Assembly: GCF_022370835.2 (NCBI RefSeq)
Contig: NZ_CP092365.1
Span: 1,736,001-1,800,000 of the forward strand
Direction of reading: 5' to 3'
Source: Mycolicibacillus parakoreensis
Lineage (GTDB): Bacteria > Actinomycetota > Actinomycetes > Mycobacteriales > Mycobacteriaceae
DNA length: 64,000 bases
In this document: one piece after another, positions 8,487-17,240 of the stretch
How positions within the stretch are numbered: the first letter of the stretch is position 1
How the letters are laid out: every line of letters begins with the position of its first letter
Program-made: the position numbers and the translations under genes
The notes under the pieces: generated by a model
What the model was told of the DNA's origin: nothing
What the model saw: only the letters and a program-made list of their open reading frames with translations
The model's database searches: none

Positions 8487-9904
8487 ACGCACTGCCGCAG
8501 TCTTCCTGGTTCTACTGGGCGCTGGCGGTGGTCGTCGGGTTGCCGCTGTTGCTGGTGGCTTTGACCGAACTGCATCAGGCCCTGGTGCGCCGCAACAACG
8601 TACTGGCCAAACCGGTGAACCTGCTCCGCAACTACCTGTTGCCGCTGGGTGCGCTGCTGGTGCTGCTGGTCGGCGCCAACGACATCTCACCACAGGCCAC
8701 CGTGGTACGGGTGGTGGCCACCGTGTTCGGCTTCGCGGTGCTGTTGCTGCTGCTCTCGGCGTTCAACATCACCTTGTTCCAGACCGCCCCGCAGGGCAGC
8801 TGGCGGCGCCGCTTGCCGTCGATCTTCCTGGAGGTCGCCCGCTTCGTGCTGATCGCGATCGGCGTGGCGGTGATCTTGTCGCGAGTATGGGGCGCCAACG
8901 TCGGTGGACTGTTCGCCGCGTTGGGGGTCACCTCGATCGTGCTGGGGCTGACCCTGCAGAACTCGGTCGGCCAGATCATCTCCGGGCTGTTCGTGTTGTT
9001 CGAGCAACCGTTCCAACTCGGCGACTGGATCGACACCCCGTCGGTCAAAGGCGAAGTCGTCGAAGTGAACTGGCGGGCCACCCACATCCGCACCGCCGGG
9101 GGCCTGCAGATCATGCCGAACTCGGTGTTGGCCGCCGCGTCGTTCACCAACCTCAGCCGCCCCGCCGGCGCCTACGAGATCACCGTGGAGACCACGTTCG
9201 TCGCCGACGATCCCCCCGACCGGGTCTGTACGGTGCTCTCGACCACGGCGGCCGGGCTGCCGCACTGCCGTGGCACCGCGCTGCCCGCCAGCGTGCCGGT
9301 GGGGGCCGCGGGGTATGCCACCACGATCCCCCTGCGTTCCCCGGCGGACGCCGGGCCGGCGCGGGCCACCTTCCTGCGCTGGCTGTGGTACGCCGCCCGG
9401 CGCGCCGGGCTGCATCTCGACGAGGCCGGTGACGATTTCGTCACCGGCGAGCGGGTGCAGCGGGCGCTGGAGATCATGACCCCCACGCTGCGGCTCACCG
9501 CCGACGACGAACAGGGCCTGCGCGACTGCATCCGGATCATCCGCTACGGCGCCGAGGAGATCATCCACTCCCCCGGTCACGTACCCGAGCAGATGTCGTG
9601 CCTGTTCGCCGGGCGGGTCCAACTCACCGTCACCGGCCCGACCGGGGTGAGCGTACCGGTGCGCACCCTCGGTGAGGGCGACTGGCTGGGCCAGACCACC
9701 TTGACCCGCGAGCCGGTCACCACCACCGCGCGGGCGCTGACCGAGACCGCACTCATCCAGATCGAACGCCACCATCTGGAGGCGCTGGTCTACCGCAAAC
9801 CGCTGCTGCTGCAAGACATCAGCCGCTCCATCGACGACCAGCGTGACAACGTCAAGCAGGCGCTCGGGGGTGCGGCGAACGCGGCGCCGAAAGGCGTGCG
9901 ATGA
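8483..9904 (+). CDS. MscS-type mechanosensitive channel with cyclic-nucleotide-binding-like domain
   Basis: This 473-residue protein resembles M. tuberculosis Rv2434c. It has about five hydrophobic segments in the first 190 residues. The pore-lining helix and beta domain follow, with typical MscS sequence ([39 protein letters not shown] and IMPNSVL). The C-terminal part (about 345-460) is a cyclic-nucleotide-binding-like fold. Its phosphate-binding cassette reads [17 protein letters not shown], with Gln for the usual Glu and no Arg in the position that normally grips the phosphate. The GTG at 8483 overlaps the cyclase stop (GTGA), implying coupled translation. The likely role is an ion or osmolyte channel gated by the upstream receptor; the ligand is unknown. 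Confidence 0.9.
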   Translation: MNALPQSSWFYWALAVVVGLPLLLVALTELHQALVRRNNVLAKPVNLLRNYLLPLGALLVLLVGANDISPQATVVRVVATVFGFAVLLLLLSAFNITLFQTAPQGSWRRRLPSIFLEVARFVLIAIGVAVILSRVWGANVGGLFAALGVTSIVLGLTLQNSVGQIISGLFVLFEQPFQLGDWIDTPSVKGEVVEVNWRATHIRTAGGLQIMPNSVLAAASFTNLSRPAGAYEITVETTFVADDPPDRVCTVLSTTAAGLPHCRGTALPASVPVGAAGYATTIPLRSPADAGPARATFLRWLWYAARRAGLHLDEAGDDFVTGERVQRALEIMTPTLRLTADDEQGLRDCIRIIRYGAEEIIHSPGHVPEQMSCLFAGRVQLTVTGPTGVSVPVRTLGEGDWLGQTTLTREPVTTTARALTETALIQIERHHLEALVYRKPLLLQDISRSIDDQRDNVKQALGGAANAAPKGVR

Positions 9905-11121
9905 AACGGCGTCTGCCGCGTCCCCAGGAGTTGGCGCCGCTGATCCGATTCCGTGCTCCCGCTCTGCGGCCGAGTCGACGCCGACTCGCCGCGGCGTTGA
10001 CGATCGAGGATCTGCGGGCGATCGCCCGCCGCCGAACCCCGCGGGCGGCCTTCGACTACACCGATGGTGCCGCCGAAGACGAGATCTCCCTGGGGCGGGC
10101 CCGGCAGGCCTTCCGCGACATCGAGTTCCATCCCGCCGTGCTGCGCGACGTCACCACCGTGACCACCGGGCGCGACGTGCTCGGGGCCCCGGTGGCGCTG
10201 CCGTTCGGGATCGCGCCGACGGGGTTCACGCGGCTGATGCAGACCGAGGGCGAATTGGCCGGGGCCGCCGCGGCGGCCGCAGCCGGAATCCCGTTCACGC
10301 TGTCGACCTTGGGCACCGCATCCATCGAGGACGTGGCGGCCGCCGTGCCCGGCGGACGACGCTGGTTCCAGCTGTACATGTGGAAGGACCGCGACCGGTC
10401 GATGGCGTTACTGCACCGTGCCGCCGACGCCGGCTACGACACGGTGCTGGCCACCGTGGACTGCCCGGTGGCCGGGGCGCGGCGGCGTGACATCCGCAAC
10501 GGGATGGCGATCCCGCCGGCGCTGACCCTGCGCACCGTGCTCGACGCCCTGCCGCGGCCCGCGTGGTGGATCAACCTGTTCACCACCGAGCCGTTGGCGT
10601 TCGCCTCGCTGGACCGCTGGCCGGGCACCGTCGCGCAGTACATGGACACCATGTTCGACCCCGGCGTGACCCTCGACGACCTGGTCTGGGTGCGCGACCA
10701 GTGGCCGGGCAAGTTCGTGGTCAAGGGCATCCAGACCGTCGAGGACGCCCGCCGCGTCGTCGATGCCGGTGTGGACGGCATCGTACTGTCCAATCATGGT
10801 GGGCGCCAACTGGATCGTGCACCGGTGCCGTTTGAGTTGTTGCCGACCGTGGTCCGCGAGGTGGGCGCCGACACCGAGGTCCTGCTGGACACCGGCATCA
10901 TGTCCGGCGCCGACATCGTCGCCGCCGTCGCGCTGGGCGCCCGGTTCACCCTGATCGGGCGCGCCTACCTGTACGGGCTGATGGCCGGCGGGCAAGCCGG
11001 TGTCGCGCGGGCGATCGAGATCCTCACCGAGCAGCTGACCCGCACGATGCGTCTGCTCGGGGTGGCCAGCCTGGAGGAACTCACCCCCGGGCACGTCAGC
11101 CGGCTGCCGGGCAGACGATGA
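9901..11121 (+). CDS. lldD: FMN-dependent L-lactate dehydrogenase
   Basis: This 406-residue member of the FMN-dependent alpha-hydroxy acid dehydrogenase family oxidises L-lactate to pyruvate and passes electrons to the respiratory chain. The family signature SNHGGRQLD contains the catalytic His (about residue 299). FMN-binding segments are visible as [21 protein letters not shown] and [12 protein letters not shown]. Its length and neighbourhood match M. tuberculosis LldD2 (Rv1872c), which is needed for growth on lactate. The ATG overlaps the stop of the MscS gene by 4 nt (ATGA). Functional coupling with the channel is not implied by this overlap. Confidence 0.93.
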   Translation: MKRRLPRPQELAPLIRFRAPALRPSRRRLAAALTIEDLRAIARRRTPRAAFDYTDGAAEDEISLGRARQAFRDIEFHPAVLRDVTTVTTGRDVLGAPVALPFGIAPTGFTRLMQTEGELAGAAAAAAAGIPFTLSTLGTASIEDVAAAVPGGRRWFQLYMWKDRDRSMALLHRAADAGYDTVLATVDCPVAGARRRDIRNGMAIPPALTLRTVLDALPRPAWWINLFTTEPLAFASLDRWPGTVAQYMDTMFDPGVTLDDLVWVRDQWPGKFVVKGIQTVEDARRVVDAGVDGIVLSNHGGRQLDRAPVPFELLPTVVREVGADTEVLLDTGIMSGADIVAAVALGARFTLIGRAYLYGLMAGGQAGVARAIEILTEQLTRTMRLLGVASLEELTPGHVSRLPGRR

Positions 11122-11217
11122 CCGCGCAGCCCCGGCCGGTGGGGCATCGAGGCCGACCGTGCTCTCGGCCCAGGGCGAATCGGGTTTGCCCCCGCCGCCG
11201 TCGGGTACCCCGGGCGT

Positions 11218-11850
11218 ATGGATCCGCACACGGTGGCGAGAAAACTGCTTCGCAGCGCCGGGGGCACCTACGCCGCTGAAGCCGGGATCAGGATGAAAAA
11301 CACCCCGATGCCGCTGTTTGAGCTGCTCGTGCTGTGCATGCTGGCGAGCAAACCGATCGATGCGGCCATCGCGATGCGAGCGGCGCGCGAACTCTTCGGC
11401 AGCGGGGTGCGCACCCCGCAGACCGTGCTGGCGGCCGAGCGGCGCGACGTGATCGCGGCGTTCGGGCGGGCCCACTACGTGCGCTACGACGAAAGCTCGG
11501 CCACCCGGCTGGTCGACCTCGCCACCGCGGTGGGTGACCGCTACCGCGGCGACCTGCGTCGGCTGGCCGACCGGGCCGACGGAGACGTCGGGACGGCTGC
11601 GCGTCTGCTCCAGCAGTTCACCGGGATCGGCGCCACCGGGGCCGGTATCTACCTGCGTGAGGTGCAGGACGTCTGGACCTGGGTTCGGCCCTACTTCGAT
11701 GACCGGGCGCTCACCGCGGCGCGCCGCCTCGGGCTGCCCACCGACCCGGTGGAGCTGGCCGCGCTGGCCCCGCGCCGCACCGCTGGGCTGGCCGCCGCGC
11801 TGGTGCGCGCCCACCTCGACGAGAGCGTCTATGACCGCATCGCGGGCTGA
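11218..11850 (+). CDS. HhH-GPD superfamily protein, endonuclease III-like
   Basis: This 210-residue, mostly helical protein matches the length of M. tuberculosis Rv1870c and appears related to the endonuclease III / HhH-GPD fold. A helix-hairpin-helix-like segment is visible (LLQQFTGIGATGAGIYLREV) followed by an Asp region (VRPYFDDRAL), the order seen in HhH-GPD glycosylases. There is no C-terminal four-Cys iron-sulfur loop, and the catalytic Lys of bifunctional enzymes is not evident. DNA or base-lesion binding is plausible; the activity is unknown. It stands alone, 96 nt after lldD and 164 nt before the reductase, and I see no convincing terminator in either gap. Confidence 0.7.
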   Translation: MDPHTVARKLLRSAGGTYAAEAGIRMKNTPMPLFELLVLCMLASKPIDAAIAMRAARELFGSGVRTPQTVLAAERRDVIAAFGRAHYVRYDESSATRLVDLATAVGDRYRGDLRRLADRADGDVGTAARLLQQFTGIGATGAGIYLREVQDVWTWVRPYFDDRALTAARRLGLPTDPVELAALAPRRTAGLAAALVRAHLDESVYDRIAG

Positions 11851-12014
11851 GCCGTCGCACGAGGCGACCGCGGGCACACGGTGACCGGGCACCGAGGCAA
11901 CCGACGATGTGACCGGGGGAACAATCGCGCCGCCCGTCCTGTTGCGCGCAGTAGCGGGTCGCCCACCTGGGCCTCTCAGCACCGACCATCGAGCCAACCG
12001 AACGGAGCATCGTC

Positions 12015-13247
12015 ATGACACAGACGCAGACATTCGTCGTCATCGGGGCCGGGTTGGCCGGAGCGAAAGCCGTCGAAGCGCTGCGGGAGAAGGGCTTCGA
12101 CGGCCAGATCGTGCTGATCGGCGAGGAGGAGCGACTCCCCTACGAGCGGCCCCCACTGTCGAAGGAGTTTCTGGCCGGCACCCAATCCCTCGACGATTTC
12201 ACCGTGCACCCCGCCGACTGGTACCGCGACCACCGGGTGGACCTGCGCCTGGGGGTGCGCGCCGAGGCGCTCGACCCCCGGGCGCACACGGTGCGGTTGG
12301 CCGACGGCACCACGATCGGCTACTCCAAGCTGCTGTTGGCCACCGGATCGCGATCGCGGCGCCCCCCGATCCCGGGTTCCGGCGCCACCGGGGTGCACTA
12401 TCTGCGCAGCATCGACGACGCGACGGCGCTCGACACGCTGCTGTCCGGGCCGGCGACGCTGGCGGTGATCGGTGCGGGATGGATCGGGCTGGAGGTGACC
12501 GCCTCCGCACGCCAGCGCGGAGCGACCGTGCACGTGGTGGAGGCCGCCCGCGCGCCGCTGCTGCGGGCGCTGGGCCCCGAACTCGGTGAGGTGTTCGCCG
12601 CACTGCACCGCGACCACGACGTCGACCTGCGGTTGGGCGCCAGCGTCGCCGAGATCACCACCGCCGACGGTGCGGCCACCGGGCTCAAACTCGGTGACGG
12701 CTCGACGATCAGCGCCGATGCCGTGCTGGTGGCCGTCGGCGCCCAACCCAACCTGGAACTGGCCGAGGGCGCCGGACTGGCCACCGCCGACGGCGGGGTC
12801 GTCGTCGATGCGGCGCTGCGCAGCAGCGACCCGGACATCTACGCCGTCGGTGATATCGCCGCGGCGCAGAATCCGGCGCTGGGGGCCCGGGTGCGCACCG
12901 AGCACTGGGCGAACGCGTTGAAACAGCCGGCGGTGGCCGCCGCGGGCATGCTCGGCCGGCCCGGCGAGTACGACGAGTTGCCCTACTTCTTCACCGATCA
13001 GTACGACCTGGGCATGGAGTACGTCGGGCACGCCCCGGACTACGCGCGGGTGGTGCTGCGCGGTGACGTCGCCGGCCGCGAGTTCACCGCGTTCTGGCTC
13101 GACGGGGACAACCGGGTGCTGGCCGGCATGAACGTCAACATCTGGGAGGGGCTCGACGACATCAAGGCGCTGATCGGGGCGAAAACGCCGGTCGACACCG
13201 AGCGGCTCGCCGACCCGGGCACCCCGGTCGCGTCGCTGGTGAGTTAA
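12015..13247 (+). CDS. NAD(P)/FAD ferredoxin (rubredoxin-type) reductase
   Basis: This 410-residue flavoprotein belongs to the ferredoxin reductase family that serves P450s and Rieske dioxygenases, and corresponds to M. tuberculosis Rv1869c. It has an FAD-binding Rossmann motif at the N-terminus (VIGAGLAGAKAVEAL), the ATGSR segment and a second dinucleotide motif (VIGAGWIGLEV, about residue 155). The FAD signature IYAVGDIAA and a C-terminal reductase domain complete it. No ferredoxin or P450 gene is adjacent, so its partner is encoded elsewhere. The ATG at 12015 directly starts the conserved region. Its 3' end overlaps the convergent thiolase-like gene by 4 nt, leaving no room for a normal terminator. 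Confidence 0.93.
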   Translation: MTQTQTFVVIGAGLAGAKAVEALREKGFDGQIVLIGEEERLPYERPPLSKEFLAGTQSLDDFTVHPADWYRDHRVDLRLGVRAEALDPRAHTVRLADGTTIGYSKLLLATGSRSRRPPIPGSGATGVHYLRSIDDATALDTLLSGPATLAVIGAGWIGLEVTASARQRGATVHVVEAARAPLLRALGPELGEVFAALHRDHDVDLRLGASVAEITTADGAATGLKLGDGSTISADAVLVAVGAQPNLELAEGAGLATADGGVVVDAALRSSDPDIYAVGDIAAAQNPALGARVRTEHWANALKQPAVAAAGMLGRPGEYDELPYFFTDQYDLGMEYVGHAPDYARVVLRGDVAGREFTAFWLDGDNRVLAGMNVNIWEGLDDIKALIGAKTPVDTERLADPGTPVASLVS

Positions 13248-14716
13248 GCGAGGGCCGCGGTGCCGTCGGCGTGCACGGTGACCGCCGCGCCGGTGATGTC
13301 GGTGTCCACGGTGTCGGCGGCCGCGGCCGGGTCATCGATCCAGGCCAGGGTGCGCCGCCGGTCCGGGGTGCGCACGGACACAAACGCCTTGGCCGGGTTG
13401 CCGTCCCGGTCGTAGGGCACGGTCCACGCCTCGACGGTGCCGGTGCCCTCCCACTGCACCGCCGCGGTGCACCCCGGCTCGGCGTCGACCTCCGGTTGCA
13501 CGTCCTCCCAGGTGAACGGGGACGACGGTGGCTCGGTGCCGTACACCCCGAAACTGTGTTTGGTCAGGTAGCCGCCGTTGGCGGTGACCAGCCCGCGGCT
13601 GCCGGGGTGGGCGACGAGCCGCTCGGCCATCGTCGCGATCGCGTGCATGACGTAGTTGTTCCACGGCCCGCCGGCGAAGGTCAGCCCGCCGGTGACGGTG
13701 AGCGGGCGGCCCGGATCGTCGAGGCCCAGCCCGATCTCGGCGGCCGCCACCTGCACCGCCGACGGGAAGCAGGAGTACAGGTCGAGGTAGTCGACGTCGT
13801 CGACCCCGAGCCCGGCCCGCTGCAGCGCGCGGGCCGCCCCGATTCGGATCGCCGGTGAGCGGTGCAACTCGGCGCGCTCGCTGATCGCGTAGGTGTCGTG
13901 CGCCTCGGTGCCGGTGTAGGGGAACACCCACCGCTCGGTGGGGATCTGCAGCCGGATCGCGGTCTGCACCGACGTCAGGATCAGCGCCGCCGCCTGGTCC
14001 ACCATGTTGTTGGAGTTCATCAGTTTGGTGTAGGGCCAGCTGATCATCCTGTTGTCGCGGCCCGGCCGCCAGATCTGTTCGGCGGCGACCGGTTCCCGGA
14101 TCCAGGCGTGCGGGTTCTGCGCGGCGACCGCGGCGAACCGTGCCCACAGCGCGCCGAGGCGACCGCGGTGCTCCTCGATGCCGACACCGGCGGCGCCGCG
14201 CAGTGCCTGCTCGAACAACGGATACACGTAGGCGGGGCGATCCAGCCGGATCCGTTCCTCGGCCGGGCCGGCCATCGGCACGTCCTGGTCGGTGCGCGCA
14301 GCCGGTGCGACCGTGTCGTCCTGGTGGGTCCAGCTCAGCTTCCCGCCGGCGGCCCGCAACCGGGTGCGGGTGCGCCAGGTCTCCCCGCCGGCGAGCAGCA
14401 CCACCCCCGCGCGGCCGTGCTGGATGTCGTGGCAGGTGCGGTTGAGCAGCGTCTGGGGCGTGTTGCCGCCGACACCGGTGTAGCCGGTGCGCACCTCGTC
14501 GAGCCCGAGGCGCTGTGCGAGCAGCAGACCGGGGTCGCGGTACTGCGCCGAGAGCAGGTTGACCACCCGCACGGTGTCGACGGCCTCCAGCAGGGCCGGC
14601 GCCCCGGCGCGGCGGGCGGCGGCCACCATCAGCTCGACCGGTTCGACCGGGTCGGTGTGGTGGTGGTTGATCTGGCCGTAGCCGACCAGCACCGGGGTCT
14701 GGGGATTGACGGCCAT
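13244..14716 (-). CDS. Thiolase-like acetyl-CoA acetyltransferase family protein
   Basis: This 490-residue protein is in the position of, and resembles, M. tuberculosis Rv1867. It belongs to the thiolase superfamily branch with an extended C-terminus (a second OB-like region after about residue 390). Recognisable pieces are the N-terminal PVLVGYGQ, the central GGxNTPQ segment, LYSCFPSAVQ and the GG-rich LTFAGGPWNNY. The canonical nucleophile Cys motif of degradative thiolases is not obvious near residue 90, where the sequence reads VGGNTPQTLLN. The reaction could therefore be non-thiolytic. It is cotranscribed with the CoA-transferase gene upstream (ATG overlapping TGA). The start at 14716 is preferred over a TTG one codon earlier. 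Confidence 0.8.
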   Translation of the reverse strand: MAVNPQTPVLVGYGQINHHHTDPVEPVELMVAAARRAGAPALLEAVDTVRVVNLLSAQYRDPGLLLAQRLGLDEVRTGYTGVGGNTPQTLLNRTCHDIQHGRAGVVLLAGGETWRTRTRLRAAGGKLSWTHQDDTVAPAARTDQDVPMAGPAEERIRLDRPAYVYPLFEQALRGAAGVGIEEHRGRLGALWARFAAVAAQNPHAWIREPVAAEQIWRPGRDNRMISWPYTKLMNSNNMVDQAAALILTSVQTAIRLQIPTERWVFPYTGTEAHDTYAISERAELHRSPAIRIGAARALQRAGLGVDDVDYLDLYSCFPSAVQVAAAEIGLGLDDPGRPLTVTGGLTFAGGPWNNYVMHAIATMAERLVAHPGSRGLVTANGGYLTKHSFGVYGTEPPSSPFTWEDVQPEVDAEPGCTAAVQWEGTGTVEAWTVPYDRDGNPAKAFVSVRTPDRRRTLAWIDDPAAAADTVDTDITGAAVTVHADGTAALA

Positions 14717-17160
14717 CAACCCACCTCGTCGGCACGGGACGGGGATCGGATTTCGGCGGGGTCGGCGGCGAACAGCGCGCCGTCGGTCAGCAGTCGATCG
14801 ATCTCGGCGTCGGTCAGGCCCAGCACGGTCGTGCAGATCTGCCGGGTGTGTTGACCGGGTTGGGGCGCCGGGCGTTGCGGTGCCGGCGGAATGTGATGAA
14901 ACGGTGCCGGCCCGGTCTCGGCCGGCAGCGGATGGTCGAACAGCGGGTGGGGCATCTCGGTGAAGACCGCGCGGTGGCGCAGCTGCGGATCCTCGGCGAC
15001 GTCGGGGGGCCGGTTCATCGGGGCGGCCGCCAGCCCGGCCCGCTGCACGGCGGTGGCCGCGGTCAGCGGATCACGGTCGCGGGTCCACGCTGTCAGCGTG
15101 TCGGTGAGCGCCTCGCGGTGTGCCGGGCGCGCCGCACCGGTGAAACGCGCGTCGTCGGCCAGTTCGGGCCGGCCGATCAGCGTGGCCAGTCGCTGCCAGT
15201 CGGCATCGGAGCGCACCGAGATCACGCACCATTCGTCGTCGCCGGCGGCCGCGCAGACCACGTCGACGCCGGTGGCCGCCTCGACGGTCGCCGCGGTGCC
15301 GGCCCCGGCGGCCACGAAGTGGGGGGCCAGCTGGTTGATCGCGATCTCGGTCTGCGCGACGTGCACTCGGTGGCCACCGCCGCCGCGGCGGCGGTCGATC
15401 AGCGCGGCCAGCGCACCGATCGCGGTGACGCGCCCGGCCACGTGGTCGGGGAAGATCGTCGTCGCGTCGTAAAACGGGTGTCGGTCGGCCGGTGCGGCGC
15501 CGTCCGGGGCGGTCCACAGCTGGGTGACCCCGGTGGTGGCGCGCACCAGCGGGCCGTAGCCCATCCGCCCGCTCCACGGTCCGGTGTCGCCGAACGCGCT
15601 GCTCTCGGCGACCACCAGGTTCGGGTTGAGCGCGCGCAGCCGCGACGCGTCGAAGCCCAGCCCCGCCAGCGTGCCGGGTTTGAAGTTGGCCAGCAGCACG
15701 TCGGCGTCGGCGACCAACCGGGCGAACAGCGCCGCACCGTCGGCGCGGCGCAGATCCAGGCCCAGCCCGAGACTGTTGCGGTGCGCCCAGGCGAACGACT
15801 CGCTCATCGGCTGGCCGGGGCGGGCCTGGCGCAGCCCGTCGGGATGATCGCGGCTCTCCACCTTGATGACCTGCGCACCCAGGTCGGCGAACAGGCGGCT
15901 CGTCTCGCCGCCGGCCACGATGATGCCCAGGTCGATCACACGCAGCCCGGCGAACGGATAGCCGGTGGCGTCCTCGGGGCCCTTGGGCTCTGTGGCGTCC
16001 GTGGTGTGCGCCGATGTGTCGGTCGGTGTCGGTGCGGCCCAGTCGATCCCGCCGCTGGTGGGAGTCGGTGCCGGGGTGCGCCAGCCGGCGCGGCGTCCGT
16101 CGACGCGGAAATAGCCGACCGGCGCCGGGACCGTCAGACCCGGCGCGAGTTCGGTGTCGCTGATCGCGCCGACCGCGGTGAAATGGTCGGCGGTGAGCAC
16201 CTGGGCGGGGCTCAACACCGCCGCGATCGGCACCCGGTGGGCCTGCCCGGCGTCGACCAGTTCGGCCATCGTGTGGGCGGCGAACAGATCGGCGACCAAC
16301 TCCGCGATCTGCGGCCAGGCGGCGAACCGGGCGCCGATCCGGTCGAACTCGGCGCTCTGAAACCGCGCGGGCTCCCCGAGCCAGGCACGCAAACCGTGCC
16401 ACTGGCGCGGCGACATCACACAGATCCGCACATGACCGTCGGCGCACGCGAAGATCGGGTAGGCGTCTTGGTTTTTCGGTCGGCCGCGCCACCGCTGTGG
16501 ACCGCGTCGGGCGGCCGCGGTCTGACCGTGGGTGCCGAACACCGGATCCAGGCCGGTCGCCACCGCGTCGAAACGGGAGAAATCGAGGAAGTCCCCGACC
16601 CCGCAACCCAACCGGTGATAGTAGGCGACCAGGGTCGCCCAACAGGCCTGCAGGGCCGCGGTGGACGAGGCGATCCCGGCGGGCGGCAGCACCGGGGTGC
16701 CGGCGGTGGGTCCCGATCGCGACAACGCCCCCGACAGCGCGTAGAACACCGCGTCGGTCGCCTGCCAGTGCGCCCGTGGCCCGGTCGCGCCGAACGGGGT
16801 CAACGTCACCGCCACCAGCTGTCGGTGGCGGCGCACAAGCTCGGCGGCCGAGGCCCCGTACTGCGCCGCGCGCCCGGGCCGCCCGCTGTCGACCAGGACG
16901 TCGGCGGTGGCGGCCAACTCGGCGAACCGGCGCCGATCGGCCGGATCCCGCGGATCCAGGGCGACACCGCGCTTGTTGGCGTTGTGCACCGCGAACGGGA
17001 TACTCACCCCGGCCACGGTGGGCCGCTCGGTGCGATCGGCGCTGCCGCCGGGCGGCTCCACCTTGAGCACGTCGGCGCCGAGGTCGGCGAACAGCCGGGA
17101 CACCGCCGCGGCGCCGTCGCTCTCGGCCACCTCGAGCACCCGCACCGCTTCGAGCAACAT
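14716..17160 (-). CDS. Tandem-domain CaiB/BaiF (class III) CoA-transferase
   Basis: This 814-residue protein contains two consecutive class III CoA-transferase domains, as in M. tuberculosis Rv1866. The first runs from about residues 1 to 390 and the second from about 415 to 814. The duplicated signature is plain: LFADLGADVLKVEPPGG in the first and LFADLGAQVIKVESRDH in the second, each followed by the usual region containing HxNxxxxxLDLR or similar. A Thr/Asp/Pro-rich linker joins them. Usual family members are single-domain (about 400 residues) and dimerise as interlocked rings, so this is an internal fusion of two subunits. The start MLLEAVRVLEVAE is chosen because upstream residues lie in the divergent promoter. 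The substrate is unknown; the coupled thiolase suggests acyl-CoA metabolism. Confidence 0.9.
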   Translation of the reverse strand: MLLEAVRVLEVAESDGAAAVSRLFADLGADVLKVEPPGGSADRTERPTVAGVSIPFAVHNANKRGVALDPRDPADRRRFAELAATADVLVDSGRPGRAAQYGASAAELVRRHRQLVAVTLTPFGATGPRAHWQATDAVFYALSGALSRSGPTAGTPVLPPAGIASSTAALQACWATLVAYYHRLGCGVGDFLDFSRFDAVATGLDPVFGTHGQTAAARRGPQRWRGRPKNQDAYPIFACADGHVRICVMSPRQWHGLRAWLGEPARFQSAEFDRIGARFAAWPQIAELVADLFAAHTMAELVDAGQAHRVPIAAVLSPAQVLTADHFTAVGAISDTELAPGLTVPAPVGYFRVDGRRAGWRTPAPTPTSGGIDWAAPTPTDTSAHTTDATEPKGPEDATGYPFAGLRVIDLGIIVAGGETSRLFADLGAQVIKVESRDHPDGLRQARPGQPMSESFAWAHRNSLGLGLDLRRADGAALFARLVADADVLLANFKPGTLAGLGFDASRLRALNPNLVVAESSAFGDTGPWSGRMGYGPLVRATTGVTQLWTAPDGAAPADRHPFYDATTIFPDHVAGRVTAIGALAALIDRRRGGGGHRVHVAQTEIAINQLAPHFVAAGAGTAATVEAATGVDVVCAAAGDDEWCVISVRSDADWQRLATLIGRPELADDARFTGAARPAHREALTDTLTAWTRDRDPLTAATAVQRAGLAAAPMNRPPDVAEDPQLRHRAVFTEMPHPLFDHPLPAETGPAPFHHIPPAPQRPAPQPGQHTRQICTTVLGLTDAEIDRLLTDGALFAADPAEIRSPSRADEVG

Positions 17161-17240
17161 CGTCTCAGCGTAGGCAACCGATGTCGTGGGCATAGCTGAC
17201 AGGGGCACCGCCACAGCCGACAATGAGAGAGGTGAGCGCC

